From the IMG/VR virus record IMGVR_UViG_3300025887_000010, positions 1-64,000 of that record: a stretch of 64,000 nt of DNA; one strand, given 5' to 3'. Under the pieces are notes generated by a model. The model did no database searches and was not told where the DNA came from. It saw nothing but the letters and a program-made list of their open reading frames with translations. Positions within the stretch are counted from its first letter, which is position 1. Every line of letters starts with the position of its first letter. Shown in pieces: positions 55,296 to 64,000 of the stretch. A program made the translations under genes and the position numbers. Source of the stretch: a virus.

Positions 55296-55604
55296 TTAGA
55301 AGCTCCAATCGCCTTGTGTGTTTTCGAGTGTTTCCACTGCTTTTGCAAGCTTGTCGATTCGGGTTTTGACTTCCCGGAATGATAATGAGAATGATTTTGG
55401 ACCACTCTGTCCGTACGTCATGTCGAGCTTGTTGAACATTTCGTTCATGTCCGGATTCGAGAAGACCTTACGGCCCAATTCTTCGAGACTCTTCACCGCA
55501 GCTTTCGGCGTCTTGAAATTCAGAGAAAGGCTCACACCGGTCTCAACTTTGAATTCGTTGAAGACTTTTGGTGCTTCGGTTGGTTTAAGATCGGCAATCT
55601 TCAT
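55296..55604 (-). CDS. Hypothetical 102-aa protein after the portal gene
   Basis: Start overlaps the portal stop (TAATG). Includes FNEFKVETGVSLSLNF, RKVFSNPDMNEMFNKLDMTYGQ, and a helical C-terminus. It sits where T4 has 67/68. No clear homology by eye. Confidence 0.6.
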   Translation of the reverse strand: MKIADLKPTEAPKVFNEFKVETGVSLSLNFKTPKAAVKSLEELGRKVFSNPDMNEMFNKLDMTYGQSGPKSFSLSFREVKTRIDKLAKAVETLENTQGDWSF

Positions 55605-57145
55605 CAGTAGTTTTCCTCTTCCAGGTTTTTATAGCGCGGATCTTTTTTCTCTTCCGCGATCTGTTTGTCGATGCGCTCAATATCTTCTTCCGATTGGTAG
55701 AGGACCTCTTTGCGCACCGTGTTATGGCTGATATATTTGCCGACATATGGTTCAGCCTCACTTGCTGCGTTCAGACGCATACTCATCAACTCAAGGTCCT
55801 TCAGTTCGGTATAGAAGTTGTCTCGATTATAGGTGTAGCGAATCTTGCGGCGAATTTCTCGAAACTCAGAAATCGTCATCACCTTCTTGGCGACAACGTG
55901 TGTTTCGAGAAGATCGACAAAGAGCTTTGAGAATTTCGAACGTACTCTTGAGATAAAGCGATGGAACTTCAATTCGTCCCGTGTGATCTGAGACTCTTGC
56001 GAGAAAAGGCTGGTCGAATCAGTGAATCTGCTCACTGGTACGTCGAGCGCCATATAGAGCTTATTGCGGAACATTTCGACATCATCGAGATTTCCAAGAT
56101 CAGGTCCTTGGCTGAGGTTCTCTACTTCAGTCGACTTCTGATCACCTGTTCTGCCGAAGAAAAGGTCTTCGCCCATCGCCATCACTCGGTTTCGTGAAGT
56201 GAGCTGACCACGAACGGTGTCGAATCCGACTTCACGCTTCATTTTGCGAGCTACCTGGTCGATTTTCTGTTGAGATTTGGCAGGCGAAAGGTTGCCCGTC
56301 GAAACGTAGATGGCTCGGACGTCGTGTGAACGAGAAAGCCTGTGCACAATGAGTGAGCTCTCAACCAGATCGAGCTGGTTGGCTACGCGAATGGATTTGT
56401 GGAGAAAGCCGTATGTGATATTGCTGTTCTTGTCGATCAATCCTGAGGTGATCGAACTGACCTTTTCCAAAGGCATCTTGAATGCCACATTTGAACTGAT
56501 CGTTCCATCGTAGACGGATTTGGTGACGTTCAGCATGTTCGAAGAAGAACGAACTTCGCTCGATCTTAGATAGACCCAAAACTCTTCAACAACATTATAC
56601 TCCGAGTCCTGCTCTTCAACGATCCGAACTTTGCGCAATTTGCGAGGATCAAGCTGAGTGAGAGACGAGATACCGTTTTTCGGGTTTTTCGAGAAGTTCT
56701 TCACGTAGCATATGCGAGAATCGACATACCAATCGCGGAATATGTCGTATCCTTTAGACTCAAAGTCCAGCAGATCGATGATCTCTTCGTGGCATTCAAC
56801 TAACTTATCCGCGATACCCTTCGTGATGAGTTTGTCCTCAACAAGGTGGTCCGTCAGAAGATCAACCGTATTCTTGTCCTCTTCAAAAACAAGGACTGCG
56901 TTGATGATGTCTGCGATTGCCCAGTCCACTTCAGGGAAGAGGGAAATTCGACGGTAGCTGTCGATGAGCTCTGCTTCGGTCGTGTCGACAAAGTTTGTTG
57001 GATCAACGTAGTATTGCCCAGCACCTCTGGAAACAGAATCATAAGAGCCATCCTTTTCGAGCTCGATCGTGCCGGGCTGACGTTCTTTTTCGTCAGCTTT
57101 CGCAAAGACCTTCGTGAAAGGCATGTCGTAGCCCATAATTTTCAT
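55604..57145 (-). CDS. 20: Portal protein gp20
   Basis: Dodecameric portal at the special vertex, used for DNA entry and neck attachment. 513 aa (T4: 524). Signs: DSYRRISLFPEVDWAIADIINAVLVFE, DFESKGYDIFRDWYVDSRI, QLDPRKLRKVRIVEE, QGPDLGNLDDVEMFRNKLYMALDVPVSRF, FHRFISRVRSKFSKLFVDLL. A late box at 57175-57182 lies 30 nt upstream. Confidence 0.95.
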   Translation of the reverse strand: MKIMGYDMPFTKVFAKADEKERQPGTIELEKDGSYDSVSRGAGQYYVDPTNFVDTTEAELIDSYRRISLFPEVDWAIADIINAVLVFEEDKNTVDLLTDHLVEDKLITKGIADKLVECHEEIIDLLDFESKGYDIFRDWYVDSRICYVKNFSKNPKNGISSLTQLDPRKLRKVRIVEEQDSEYNVVEEFWVYLRSSEVRSSSNMLNVTKSVYDGTISSNVAFKMPLEKVSSITSGLIDKNSNITYGFLHKSIRVANQLDLVESSLIVHRLSRSHDVRAIYVSTGNLSPAKSQQKIDQVARKMKREVGFDTVRGQLTSRNRVMAMGEDLFFGRTGDQKSTEVENLSQGPDLGNLDDVEMFRNKLYMALDVPVSRFTDSTSLFSQESQITRDELKFHRFISRVRSKFSKLFVDLLETHVVAKKVMTISEFREIRRKIRYTYNRDNFYTELKDLELMSMRLNAASEAEPYVGKYISHNTVRKEVLYQSEEDIERIDKQIAEEKKDPRYKNLEEENY

Positions 57146-57174
57146 GTGTGTTCACCAATTCGTTTGTTTCTATC

Positions 57175-57182
57175 TATTTTAG
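57175..57182 (-). promoter_or_regulatory. Late promoter of gene 20
   Basis: CTAAAATA on the minus strand, 30 nt before the start. Confidence 0.65.
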
Positions 57183-57200
57183 ACGGATTCGGTATTCTTT

Positions 57201-57833
57201 TTAGACGTATGGATTTTCCTTCCACACTCTCCGAGGAGAGGAGCCAACAAACTTGGCAACTGGAAGAAAAATCGAGTGATGCCACTCTTCCGGTTGCACT
57301 CTCACGACCTTACCCATTGCTCGGTTGGGGATGTAGGACTTGATGGCAAATCGCAGTGGCTTGAGCTTTGAGATTGCCTGCACCTTCTGGTAGTTGATGG
57401 GCAGGCGATTGTCGTGCCTTACCACTTTCGATCTGACATTTCCGATGAGGAACGACATCACTTTCGCTCTCACAACAGGTGGCAAATAGTGAACGTTCAG
57501 TCCAAGAAGGTTCTCATGACTGTCGATGTCAAGAAAAATGATCAGTGGTGCAGCGTCGAAATATGGCAGACTACCTTCATCGAAAAGCTTCGACTGATAC
57601 CGAAACGTCATCATCGATCCTGGAATCATCTTCGAAACTGCCTGACGACCTTTGAACATGACAGCATGCTGAGCGATTGTCGGAGCGGTCGCCTTCACCT
57701 TGTTGTAGTACCACTCTGTTGCCTCTCGAGTCTTCTTCTTGACGTTACCAGCATTCCGAACTTTCGCAAGCTCCTTCGAAACTTTCTCGAAGAACTGTTT
57801 GTCATCAGTACTGAACTGTTCTGTTTCGGTCAT
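57201..57833 (-). CDS. Conserved T4-superfamily virion-associated protein of unknown role
   Basis: Pattern PGSMMTFRYQSKLFDEGSLPYFDAAPLIIFLDID ... LGLNVHYLPPVVRAKVMSFL ... FAIKSYIPNRAM matches a group of unnamed T4-type proteins seen near tail genes in cyanophages. 210 aa. Overlaps the tape-measure stop by ATGA. Probably tail or head-tail associated. Confidence 0.65.
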   Translation of the reverse strand: MTETEQFSTDDKQFFEKVSKELAKVRNAGNVKKKTREATEWYYNKVKATAPTIAQHAVMFKGRQAVSKMIPGSMMTFRYQSKLFDEGSLPYFDAAPLIIFLDIDSHENLLGLNVHYLPPVVRAKVMSFLIGNVRSKVVRHDNRLPINYQKVQAISKLKPLRFAIKSYIPNRAMGKVVRVQPEEWHHSIFLPVAKFVGSSPRRVWKENPYV

Positions 57834-59596
57834 CGGCTGACTCCGTCAAGGTAGAGGAACAATTCGTCTCTGTCTCGAGAGACAGGCTCCATAGGTCGTG
57901 TGACAACGTTCGTACTATTGTTGGTGATCGTTGCAGAGTTGATATTAGGCGTCGAAGAAGGAATTGCAGACAGACGTTTGATCGACTCGTTTTTCAAAGT
58001 CGTCTCCATCAGATTCATCGTTGGGACCAAACCTGCGCTTCCGCCAGTTGCTTGGTCCAAGAATGCTTGTGTCGGATCCGTTTCCGTTCCAAACATAGCA
58101 GCTGCCAATCGAGGAGATTTCGACGCAACCGCATCTTGGAAGTCCTGAACGATGTTTTCTACCATTCCGACGAGTGCGTCATAGATGAGATCGGGAATCG
58201 CCTTGATCTTGTCCATGATAACCGAGAAGTCAATTTCTGGAAATTCGATATCCTTCACCCAATCAACAAATCGATCAATGTATCCGATGAATTTGTCCTT
58301 CAAACTGGAGACGAATTCAAAGGCCCTAGTGTTGTAATCTTCTACGGTCAGACCAAGAACAGGGTCACCAGAACCAGTGATCAATTGCCAAGCACGATCG
58401 ATGAGGCGAACTGGAAGTTGAACAATGTACAATGAGACGTCGTCAATTGCCTCCATGATGGTTCGCTGTTCTTGGTCGTATTCAGCCTGAAGAAGGCGAT
58501 TCTGTCTCAGCAACTCTTCACGATTTTCGTTCGTCCGTTCGATTTGACGTGTGACATCTTCAAGGCGACTGCGAATTAGATCGATTTCACGCTGATCACC
58601 ATTCACCTGTGCAGTCTCTAGCTCCACAAGAAGCTCGATTCGCTTTGCGTTCAGTTCATCAAGTCTTTCAACCATGTTGTCAGCACCACGCTGGGTTTCT
58701 TCAATTCGACCAAGGATTCGCGCTTCGTCTTTGTCGAAAAAGAGTTCGATCGTGCTATTGAAGTGATCGATGATTCTGTCGAAACCCATACTGAGTCGAT
58801 CGAAACCTACAAGGTTCGTGATGACGGTCATAATACCACCTACCACAGCACCGACGATGAGACCAGCGAACGTACCGAAGACTGGAACGACCGAACCAAT
58901 AACAGCACCAGCTGCAGCGTATGTGCCGACCGTGCCTGCAGATGAAAGGATGGATCCGTCGACACCTGTGAAAACTGCGAGGATTGCAGACGAAAGACCG
59001 TCTTCGCTACCGAGCAATTTGCCGATTTCAGCACCAATGTCAAAGTTAATCTTGCCACCAAGAATGCCTGCACCAACTGCTGCTATTGTGCCAGTTGAGA
59101 CAAGAGCTGCAAGAGCCACAGGAATGTAGCTTGCAACCGAACTTGCGATCGCAGCTCCAAGACCAAGAGGAAGCAGATCGTGAAAACCCAGACGTGGAAT
59201 TTCTTCTTCAAGTGGATTCGGAAGATCAGGTCCTTCACTCTCAGTGCGATTCACGTCTTGATCGTGGAATCGGCGACGCTTGACTTCACCGCCTAAAAGT
59301 TCGACAAGGTTTCCGATGTTTTCATCGATTGATTCGAGAAAGCCATCCCTGTCACGATAGAATCTGTCGAGAACATCCTTTGCCTCACCTGCTTGATCAG
59401 GGTTACGATTCCTTTCGGATTCGATTCGTGATTCCTTTTCAGACTCTGTAATCCTGCGAGTGATTCGATCAGTTGTAGATTCGAGAGTTCGAGTGATTCC
59501 ACGAGTGACCTCACCAAATGTAGAGTCGACCTTTCTTGAAGCGATCGAGGATAATGCTCTAATCATTGCTTCTGGGTCCATGATTGGAAGTGCCAT
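57830..59596 (-). CDS. Tail tape measure protein (gp29-type position)
   Basis: 588 aa, close to T4 gp29 (590). Long helices and a Gly/Ala hydrophobic centre (ALAALVSTGTIAAVGAGILGG, VFGTFAGLIVGAVVGGIMT), Arg/Glu-rich coiled coils (VERLDELNAKRIELLVELETAQ) and a Ser/Asn tail (SATITNNSTNVV), all typical of tape-measure proteins that set tail length. Directly downstream of baseplate genes 6 and 25. Confidence 0.75.
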   Translation of the reverse strand: MALPIMDPEAMIRALSSIASRKVDSTFGEVTRGITRTLESTTDRITRRITESEKESRIESERNRNPDQAGEAKDVLDRFYRDRDGFLESIDENIGNLVELLGGEVKRRRFHDQDVNRTESEGPDLPNPLEEEIPRLGFHDLLPLGLGAAIASSVASYIPVALAALVSTGTIAAVGAGILGGKINFDIGAEIGKLLGSEDGLSSAILAVFTGVDGSILSSAGTVGTYAAAGAVIGSVVPVFGTFAGLIVGAVVGGIMTVITNLVGFDRLSMGFDRIIDHFNSTIELFFDKDEARILGRIEETQRGADNMVERLDELNAKRIELLVELETAQVNGDQREIDLIRSRLEDVTRQIERTNENREELLRQNRLLQAEYDQEQRTIMEAIDDVSLYIVQLPVRLIDRAWQLITGSGDPVLGLTVEDYNTRAFEFVSSLKDKFIGYIDRFVDWVKDIEFPEIDFSVIMDKIKAIPDLIYDALVGMVENIVQDFQDAVASKSPRLAAAMFGTETDPTQAFLDQATGGSAGLVPTMNLMETTLKNESIKRLSAIPSSTPNINSATITNNSTNVVTRPMEPVSRDRDELFLYLDGVSR

Positions 59597-59598
59597 GT

Positions 59599-61362
59599 TC
59601 AGCTCCTACCGATTCGGATTTTTGAATTGCCTATTTGAAGTATATTGTTCCGACGAGGCTTGATATTTTTGGACTTCGGACGAGCGAAGAATCGGATCGT
59701 CTTTGTGACGTCATTGAATCGCTGGACTCGAAGATTGCTGATAGAAACCAGACCGGTGTCTAAATCGATTGTGCCAACCTTCTCGTCGATCTTCGCAACA
59801 TTCCCATCGTCATCAACAGTTGTCAGAATAATGTCCGAACCATCTACCTGAACTTTCACTCTCCTGAGTGATGGGAAGATCGTGAACTCGTTCGACTCGA
59901 AGGTTTCGATCGAATTGTGAAAGTCGATTTCAAAGTTGTTGTTCTGCTGAAGAGTAGGCGAGAAGTCCTTGCTCAACATCACACTCACGAGGTTGCTCGA
60001 AACGGTTTCCGAAATACTGTCGACTCCCGCGCTGAACTGACTCAGGCGAAACTCATTGTTGAAGTCAGACAGGTTAGTCATGCCGAAGGTTTGGATATAC
60101 CGACGAATCTCATCAACGAGTGTTGAGTTGCGGAAGTCATTCTGGTTGGTGACGAACACTTCAACATCAACGTCAACACGAGTCACCTCTGCATCAACGA
60201 GTACGGGAGTGATCGCGAAGATGCCGAAATCATTCCGGACCGAATCTGAAATCTCTTCCTTCTGAGACTCTGTCAAGATCGAGGACTCTGTCGAGTTCAG
60301 AGAGATGTAGATGCGACCGGGTTGTTCAAAGCGATCAGAACCAGATTCAGAACCAGACCAAACCGACGTCGATCGAATGTACGGGAATCGATTGCGGATC
60401 ATCACGTCATAGTCGCGAAGTGTCACTGCTCTGTTCTGCACAGTCAAGAAACGAGATATGTTGCGCCGCAGAGAATCGTCAGATTCGTTGTCTGTTCCAC
60501 CTGCAGCCTTGCTTTTAGTGAGCACACTCACATCAGCTGCGTTTGAACGAAGCAGTGAGCTGTTGTCAGGCGTCAGAACGAACTCGAACGAGGTAAAGCC
60601 ATTGCCTGTACTTCCTTTTGTGAGGAACACAACGACCTTAATGATCGCTCCATTCTTGGGTTTGCGACCGATGACGCCATCGCCGAATTCGATCTGGTAT
60701 TTGCCATCGCCGAACTCACTCAAGAAGAAGACAGGGTCATCAGCACCAGTGCGAATTCGGTCGAATGACCCACTCCATTGTGAATACGTGTTGGTGTCAA
60801 GCTCTTCCTGTACATACACTTCGAGAAGAGATACGTCAACACCATCAAAATCAATCTTGATTGTCTCTTTCGAGTAGATTTGTTCGAACGACGTGTATAT
60901 ACCTTGACGAAGATCGACGTCTTCGAAACGGAAATCGTTGGTGACGGAACGATCAGCTGAAACTGTCTCGACAATCGAGAATGGATGGTCAATGTCACCT
61001 GCGTCGAATACAGCACCTTTCGAAATGGTGAACTGATTGAGGTCTTCGAAATCGGTGAGAGTCAACACCAAGTCGACGTTTGCTCTCGACGCATACGAGG
61101 AAAACGGAACATAGCCATAATTTCGAGCATGATTCGAAAGGTTGCGACGCAGTGTTGCAGTATTCGGTTGAGACTCTGCGAAAAGTGTGTTTGCAGAAAT
61201 CGAGTTCTTCTCGGTAACATCTGCAAGAACGGAGATGATCGTGTCAAAGACTGAACCTTCGACATCAAAATCCGAAAGGCTCTCTTGCTCCTTAAGGAGC
61301 TGACGCAATCTTTGACGGTTCGATTCAAAGTCGTGTCCTCTAAATCTCTGTGTGCTGCTCAT
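59599..61362 (-). CDS. 6: Baseplate wedge subunit gp6 (J-like)
   Basis: 587 aa (T4: 660). DVEGSVFDTIISVLADVTEKNSISANTLFAESQPNTATLRRNLSNHARNYGY is the gp6 N-terminal block, followed by YQIEFGDGVIGRKPKNGAII and DYDVMIRNRFPYIRS (J-like core). Forms the wedge hinge that opens at contraction. Coupled to gp25 (ATGA). Confidence 0.88.
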   Translation of the reverse strand: MSSTQRFRGHDFESNRQRLRQLLKEQESLSDFDVEGSVFDTIISVLADVTEKNSISANTLFAESQPNTATLRRNLSNHARNYGYVPFSSYASRANVDLVLTLTDFEDLNQFTISKGAVFDAGDIDHPFSIVETVSADRSVTNDFRFEDVDLRQGIYTSFEQIYSKETIKIDFDGVDVSLLEVYVQEELDTNTYSQWSGSFDRIRTGADDPVFFLSEFGDGKYQIEFGDGVIGRKPKNGAIIKVVVFLTKGSTGNGFTSFEFVLTPDNSSLLRSNAADVSVLTKSKAAGGTDNESDDSLRRNISRFLTVQNRAVTLRDYDVMIRNRFPYIRSTSVWSGSESGSDRFEQPGRIYISLNSTESSILTESQKEEISDSVRNDFGIFAITPVLVDAEVTRVDVDVEVFVTNQNDFRNSTLVDEIRRYIQTFGMTNLSDFNNEFRLSQFSAGVDSISETVSSNLVSVMLSKDFSPTLQQNNNFEIDFHNSIETFESNEFTIFPSLRRVKVQVDGSDIILTTVDDDGNVAKIDEKVGTIDLDTGLVSISNLRVQRFNDVTKTIRFFARPKSKNIKPRRNNILQIGNSKIRIGRS

Positions 61363-61745
61363 AGGACTCTCCTCAAAGTGCTTTCGTACGTGTAAATCTT
61401 TCGAGTTTCGATGAACTCGAACTCAACTCTGATGCTCAGATCAGCACTGGATTGCGTAACCACAATATCCTGAACTCGGATTCGTGGTTCAAATCGTAGC
61501 GTATTGCGAATTTTTGATCGAACGACATTCCGCTCGTGGGTGCCAAAGTTTTCGAACAGAAGTGACCGTAGACCAGCACAAACTCCAGGTCTTCCAATAA
61601 GAGCATCTTCGTCCTGCATCAACAGCAGATCGATATGTTGGAAAATCGATTCGCGATTCTTCTTCGTTTTCAAATCTCCACTGATGGGATTCGATTCGAA
61701 ATTGCCGTCTATGTCGATGACAGACTCTTTGAACTTATTCGACAT
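61359..61745 (-). CDS. 25: Baseplate wedge subunit gp25
   Basis: GPW/gp25 family: KKNRESIFQHIDLLLMQDEDALIGRPGVCAGLRSLLFENFG, KIRNTLRFEPRIRVQDIVV. 128 aa against 132 in T4. Links wedge to sheath. Overlaps the gp16-like gene. Confidence 0.88.
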   Translation of the reverse strand: MSNKFKESVIDIDGNFESNPISGDLKTKKNRESIFQHIDLLLMQDEDALIGRPGVCAGLRSLLFENFGTHERNVVRSKIRNTLRFEPRIRVQDIVVTQSSADLSIRVEFEFIETRKIYTYESTLRRVL

Positions 61746-62208
61746 TGTCGATCACCTCTGCATCTTCTCGATCTTCTCGCTCTTTCATCGTTGATCGATC
61801 TTTCAGTGCTTCACGACCACTCATGATGAGAACGTTGGTAGTCGAACCTTTCGTACCTGATCCATTAGGTTCGGTAGTGCCTTGTGGCTTCTTCTGAGCT
61901 TTCGCTTCATTGATTCGCAGAAGTTGACCATTTGCACCTGACAGTGTGTTCAAAAGAGTCGCAATCGTTTCGAAATACCGAGGACTGCCAGTCTGTTCAC
62001 CAAGCAGTTGAAGAGATTGGATTGCGTCACGCACGGTGTTAGTCGTGAACTCGAGGTTCTTCTTGACGATTTTCGTTTCTTCGTCATCGTCCTGAGAAAT
62101 CACAATCGTCACTGCTGGCAGCTTCTCGACATCAACAGTCGCGGATGGAGTACCACTCTTCAGTAGTTCCATCAACTCGTTCCTTTGATCTGATTTCTCG
62201 TTCGACAT
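61735..62208 (-). CDS. 16: Small terminase subunit gp16-like
   Basis: Central helical block FTTNTVRDAIQSLQLLGEQTGSPRYFETIATLLNTLSGANGQLL fits gp16-type terminase small subunits, which form rings that help the large terminase start packaging. 157 aa (T4: 164). C-terminus Ser/Gly-rich then charged. The large subunit is outside the window. Identity by pattern. Confidence 0.6.
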   Translation of the reverse strand: MSNEKSDQRNELMELLKSGTPSATVDVEKLPAVTIVISQDDDEETKIVKKNLEFTTNTVRDAIQSLQLLGEQTGSPRYFETIATLLNTLSGANGQLLRINEAKAQKKPQGTTEPNGSGTKGSTTNVLIMSGREALKDRSTMKEREDREDAEVIDNVE

Positions 62209-62209
62209 T

Positions 62210-62464
62210 CTACACGGCCTTGTGTTTCATTAGGACAGTCATAAAGTCCTCTCCAAAAAGGTGGCCCATGATCTCTTCGATCAACATCTCACGATCACGT
62301 TTTTGCGAATCGACGGCTTCGTTGTCGACGCCGATTTTGCGAGCATACCCAGCGAGAGCCTTAGTGTCCCAATCTTTGATCCTGTTGTACTCTGTGACCT
62401 CTTTAGACTCATAAGCTTCCATTACTTCGGCAATGGCTTCGTTCAAAAGTTTCAGTGTGTTCAT
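62210..62464 (-). CDS. Hypothetical 84-aa protein with LNE-type N-terminus
   Basis: MNTLKLLNEAIAEVMEAYESKE has an LNE site and amphipathic helix like the genes at 6158, 6496 and 9697. The rest includes WDTKALAGYARKIGV and EEIMGHLFGEDFMTV. Candidate internal head protein. Confidence 0.65.
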   Translation of the reverse strand: MNTLKLLNEAIAEVMEAYESKEVTEYNRIKDWDTKALAGYARKIGVDNEAVDSQKRDREMLIEEIMGHLFGEDFMTVLMKHKAV

Positions 62465-62474
62465 GTTCTATTTC

Positions 62475-62780
62475 CTAATTTGGCTTTCCATTATATGTTA
62501 CTAAGTTCGTGGATGCCTTGTCCATCCAGTTCGAGAGTTCGACTTCAGTTGGGAAGTTGAAGCAGCCAGCACCTTCATTCATGATTGCGAATATGGCCTG
62601 TTTGTGCTTCTGTCCTGTCTGGATGTGGACAACATTCGAGAACTTGACGCTATTGTAGAGCTTCGCTTCAAATCGACCAAGGAACTCCTCAGGACTGTCA
62701 GGATCACCCATAACGATCTTAATGATCTCACCGAATTTGAAGTCGCCAATCGACAGGAATTTGTGTTCTTGTTCAGACAT
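62475..62780 (-). CDS. Hypothetical 101-aa protein
   Basis: Start at 62780 (MSEQEHKFLSIGDFKFGEI) after GAGGAGGAG, overlapping the uvsW end. Contains KLYNSVKFSNVVHIQTGQK and FNFPTEVELSNWMDKAS. No family recognised. Confidence 0.65.
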   Translation of the reverse strand: MSEQEHKFLSIGDFKFGEIIKIVMGDPDSPEEFLGRFEAKLYNSVKFSNVVHIQTGQKHKQAIFAIMNEGAGCFNFPTEVELSNWMDKASTNLVTYNGKPN

Positions 62781-64000
62781 CGTAATACTCCTCCTCAATG
62801 TCGAACTCCTGCTCGATGTAGCGGAGCATTCGTTCTTCTGCATGGTTAGCACAATATGACTGGTTATTCGGTCCAAGTTCAAGATCATCGAAAATGTCGT
62901 AGATGTCTACAGAGTCCTTATCTTCAGAGACTCTCAGATATCGACCGACTGTTTGGATGACAGTAATCTTCGATTTGACAGGTGATGCCAGAACTCCAAC
63001 GTTGAGATTGTCGATGCTCACACCTGTTGAGAGTGTCGCATATGTCGCAAAGAGCTTGACACCTTTGCCTTCGTTTGCTCGTTTCTTTGCAAACTCGCGA
63101 TCTGCACCCTTGATCCCGCCATGAATGACGTAGACCTCTTCGTCAGGGTACAGCTTACGATAGAGATCGACAAGTCGTTTACCATGCTTCTTGAAGCGGA
63201 AGAGAATGAGAACGTTCTCATCCTTGTCGCGATTCTGAATGATGTCAAAAATTGCTCTATCTCGTGCCTTGATGGCAAGAAGAAACTTGATCTCATCCAT
63301 ATACTCAAGACGATTCTCGAAAAGATCAGGACGATCAGCGCGAATACGATCATAACCAAATCGAGAAGAGATGACCTTAAGCTTCGCACTTCTTCCTCGA
63401 TCGATCAGCTCCTTTGTAGTAGTCGTCTTGATGATTGGACCGAAGAGTCCACGAAGAACGAGTTCAGCTGTCTTTGAATCACGGAGTGATCCTGAAAGAC
63501 CATTTCGATGATGAGCATTCTGACACTTCTCCATGATTCCACGAATGGACGCAGATTCGGCAAGGTGGACTTCGTCAACGACGACAGAATCGAAGCACTG
63601 AAACCATTCAGGCTCCAGCTTGAAGATCGATTGCCATGTCGTGATGGTAATCTTCGCAGAGTTGTCCTTAGAACCGCGCAGTTTGTGAATGTCTTCTTCA
63701 TCAATGCCGAATTCAATCAGGTCTTCGTACGTCTGATTGAGAAGCATAATTGAAGGAACGACCACAAGGATGTTGTTGTCGAATATGCGAGCATGAAGAC
63801 AATATGCGACGTAGAGATAGATGATGAACGTCTTGCCAGAATTGGTAGGCGATTCGATCAAGCGTCTCTTTCCGCAGATCATCTGGATGGCAGCTTCTAT
63901 CTGATATTCGTCAGGTTCGAAGGGGAAAGTTTGTTTCTCGAACCATTCCATGAAGTCAGAGCGAAGGTTTTCTGGTCCATTGAAATTGTGGATGTATACT
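62773..64000 (-). CDS. uvsW: UvsW helicase, 5' partial
   Basis: SF2 helicase that unwinds R-loops and branched DNA and helps switch to recombination-driven replication. From the edge it reads YIHNFNGPENLRSDFMEWF; helicase motifs: SPTNSGKTFIIYLYV (I), VVVDEVHLAE (II), GLSGSLRDSKTAELVLRGLFG (III), TVIQTVGRYLRVSEDKDSVD (VI). The frame is open to 64000 without a start, so an N-terminal domain is cut off. Confidence 0.9.
   Translation of the reverse strand, partial: VYIHNFNGPENLRSDFMEWFEKQTFPFEPDEYQIEAAIQMICGKRRLIESPTNSGKTFIIYLYVAYCLHARIFDNNILVVVPSIMLLNQTYEDLIEFGIDEEDIHKLRGSKDNSAKITITTWQSIFKLEPEWFQCFDSVVVDEVHLAESASIRGIMEKCQNAHHRNGLSGSLRDSKTAELVLRGLFGPIIKTTTTKELIDRGRSAKLKVISSRFGYDRIRADRPDLFENRLEYMDEIKFLLAIKARDRAIFDIIQNRDKDENVLILFRFKKHGKRLVDLYRKLYPDEEVYVIHGGIKGADREFAKKRANEGKGVKLFATYATLSTGVSIDNLNVGVLASPVKSKITVIQTVGRYLRVSEDKDSVDIYDIFDDLELGPNNQSYCANHAEERMLRYIEQEFDIEEEYYDV

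Overview
The window is part of the genome of a large tailed phage of the T4 superfamily (myovirus). The evidence is a dense set of recognisable T4-type proteins: capsid assembly and portal (20, 21, 22, 23), neck and tail completion (13, 14, 15), baseplate hub and wedge (5, 27, 6, 25), a tape-measure protein, small terminase (16), and replication, recombination and transcription proteins (primase 61, clamp 45, 46/47, uvsY, uvsW, 32, ligase 30, late sigma 55, co-activator 33). The host is probably an alphaproteobacterium: the phage carries a GapR/DUF2312-type nucleoid protein, a small KPLEW-type protein of a kind I associate with rhizobial phages, and many GANTC sites. I saw no tRNA, CRISPR array, integrase or insertion sequence.

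Almost everything is read leftward. The exceptions are a partial spike gene at the left edge (to 1363) and a late lysis cassette (22854-23736). From left to right: an accessory region of small genes (1.4-4.7 kb, several frame-disrupted); a late virion block (15, 14, 13, 5, 27; 4.7-10 kb); an early accessory region with galU, a metallophosphoesterase, a DUF4326 protein, a secreted protein and a transglutaminase-like protein (10-19 kb); a decoration protein, galE, uvsY and lysis genes (19-24 kb); nucleotide metabolism and replication (folA, thyA, primase, dNMP kinase, clamp; 24-31 kb); 46/47/55, NADAR and gp32 (31-36.6 kb); a GapR-like and glycosyltransferase region (36.7-44 kb); a base-modification and late-activator region (45-50.6 kb); and the head/tail block (50.8-62 kb) ending in uvsW, cut by the right edge.

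Regulation is unusually legible. Twenty-five leftward early promoters share a GTGTAC-like box, an exact 18-nt spacer and a TATAAT-like -10, often followed by a conserved CTATAAACAAAGGAG leader. A second class, (G/T/C)(T/C)AAAATA, stands before late transcription units (13, 20, 21, 23, decoration protein, tail-tube-like/uvsY, and one reading rightward into lysis). The phage encodes the T4-type machinery that should read this class (gp55, gp33, gp45). Genes within operons are mostly joined by ATGA or TAATG overlaps.

The most interesting content is a probable cytosine hypermodification system. A dCMP hydroxymethylase keeps the catalytic Cys and the dCMP-selecting Asp. It is accompanied by a DUF1599-like protein, a dNMP kinase, GalU, GalE and a UDP-galactopyranose mutase coupled to a GT-B-like protein, a second glycosyltransferase and an FkbM methyltransferase. 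Together these could make UDP-galactofuranose and transfer it. A dCMP deaminase fused to an acyl carrier protein, four copies of a fixed-spacing 70-bp element, and a stand-alone 115-nt RNA unit are further candidates for undescribed biology.
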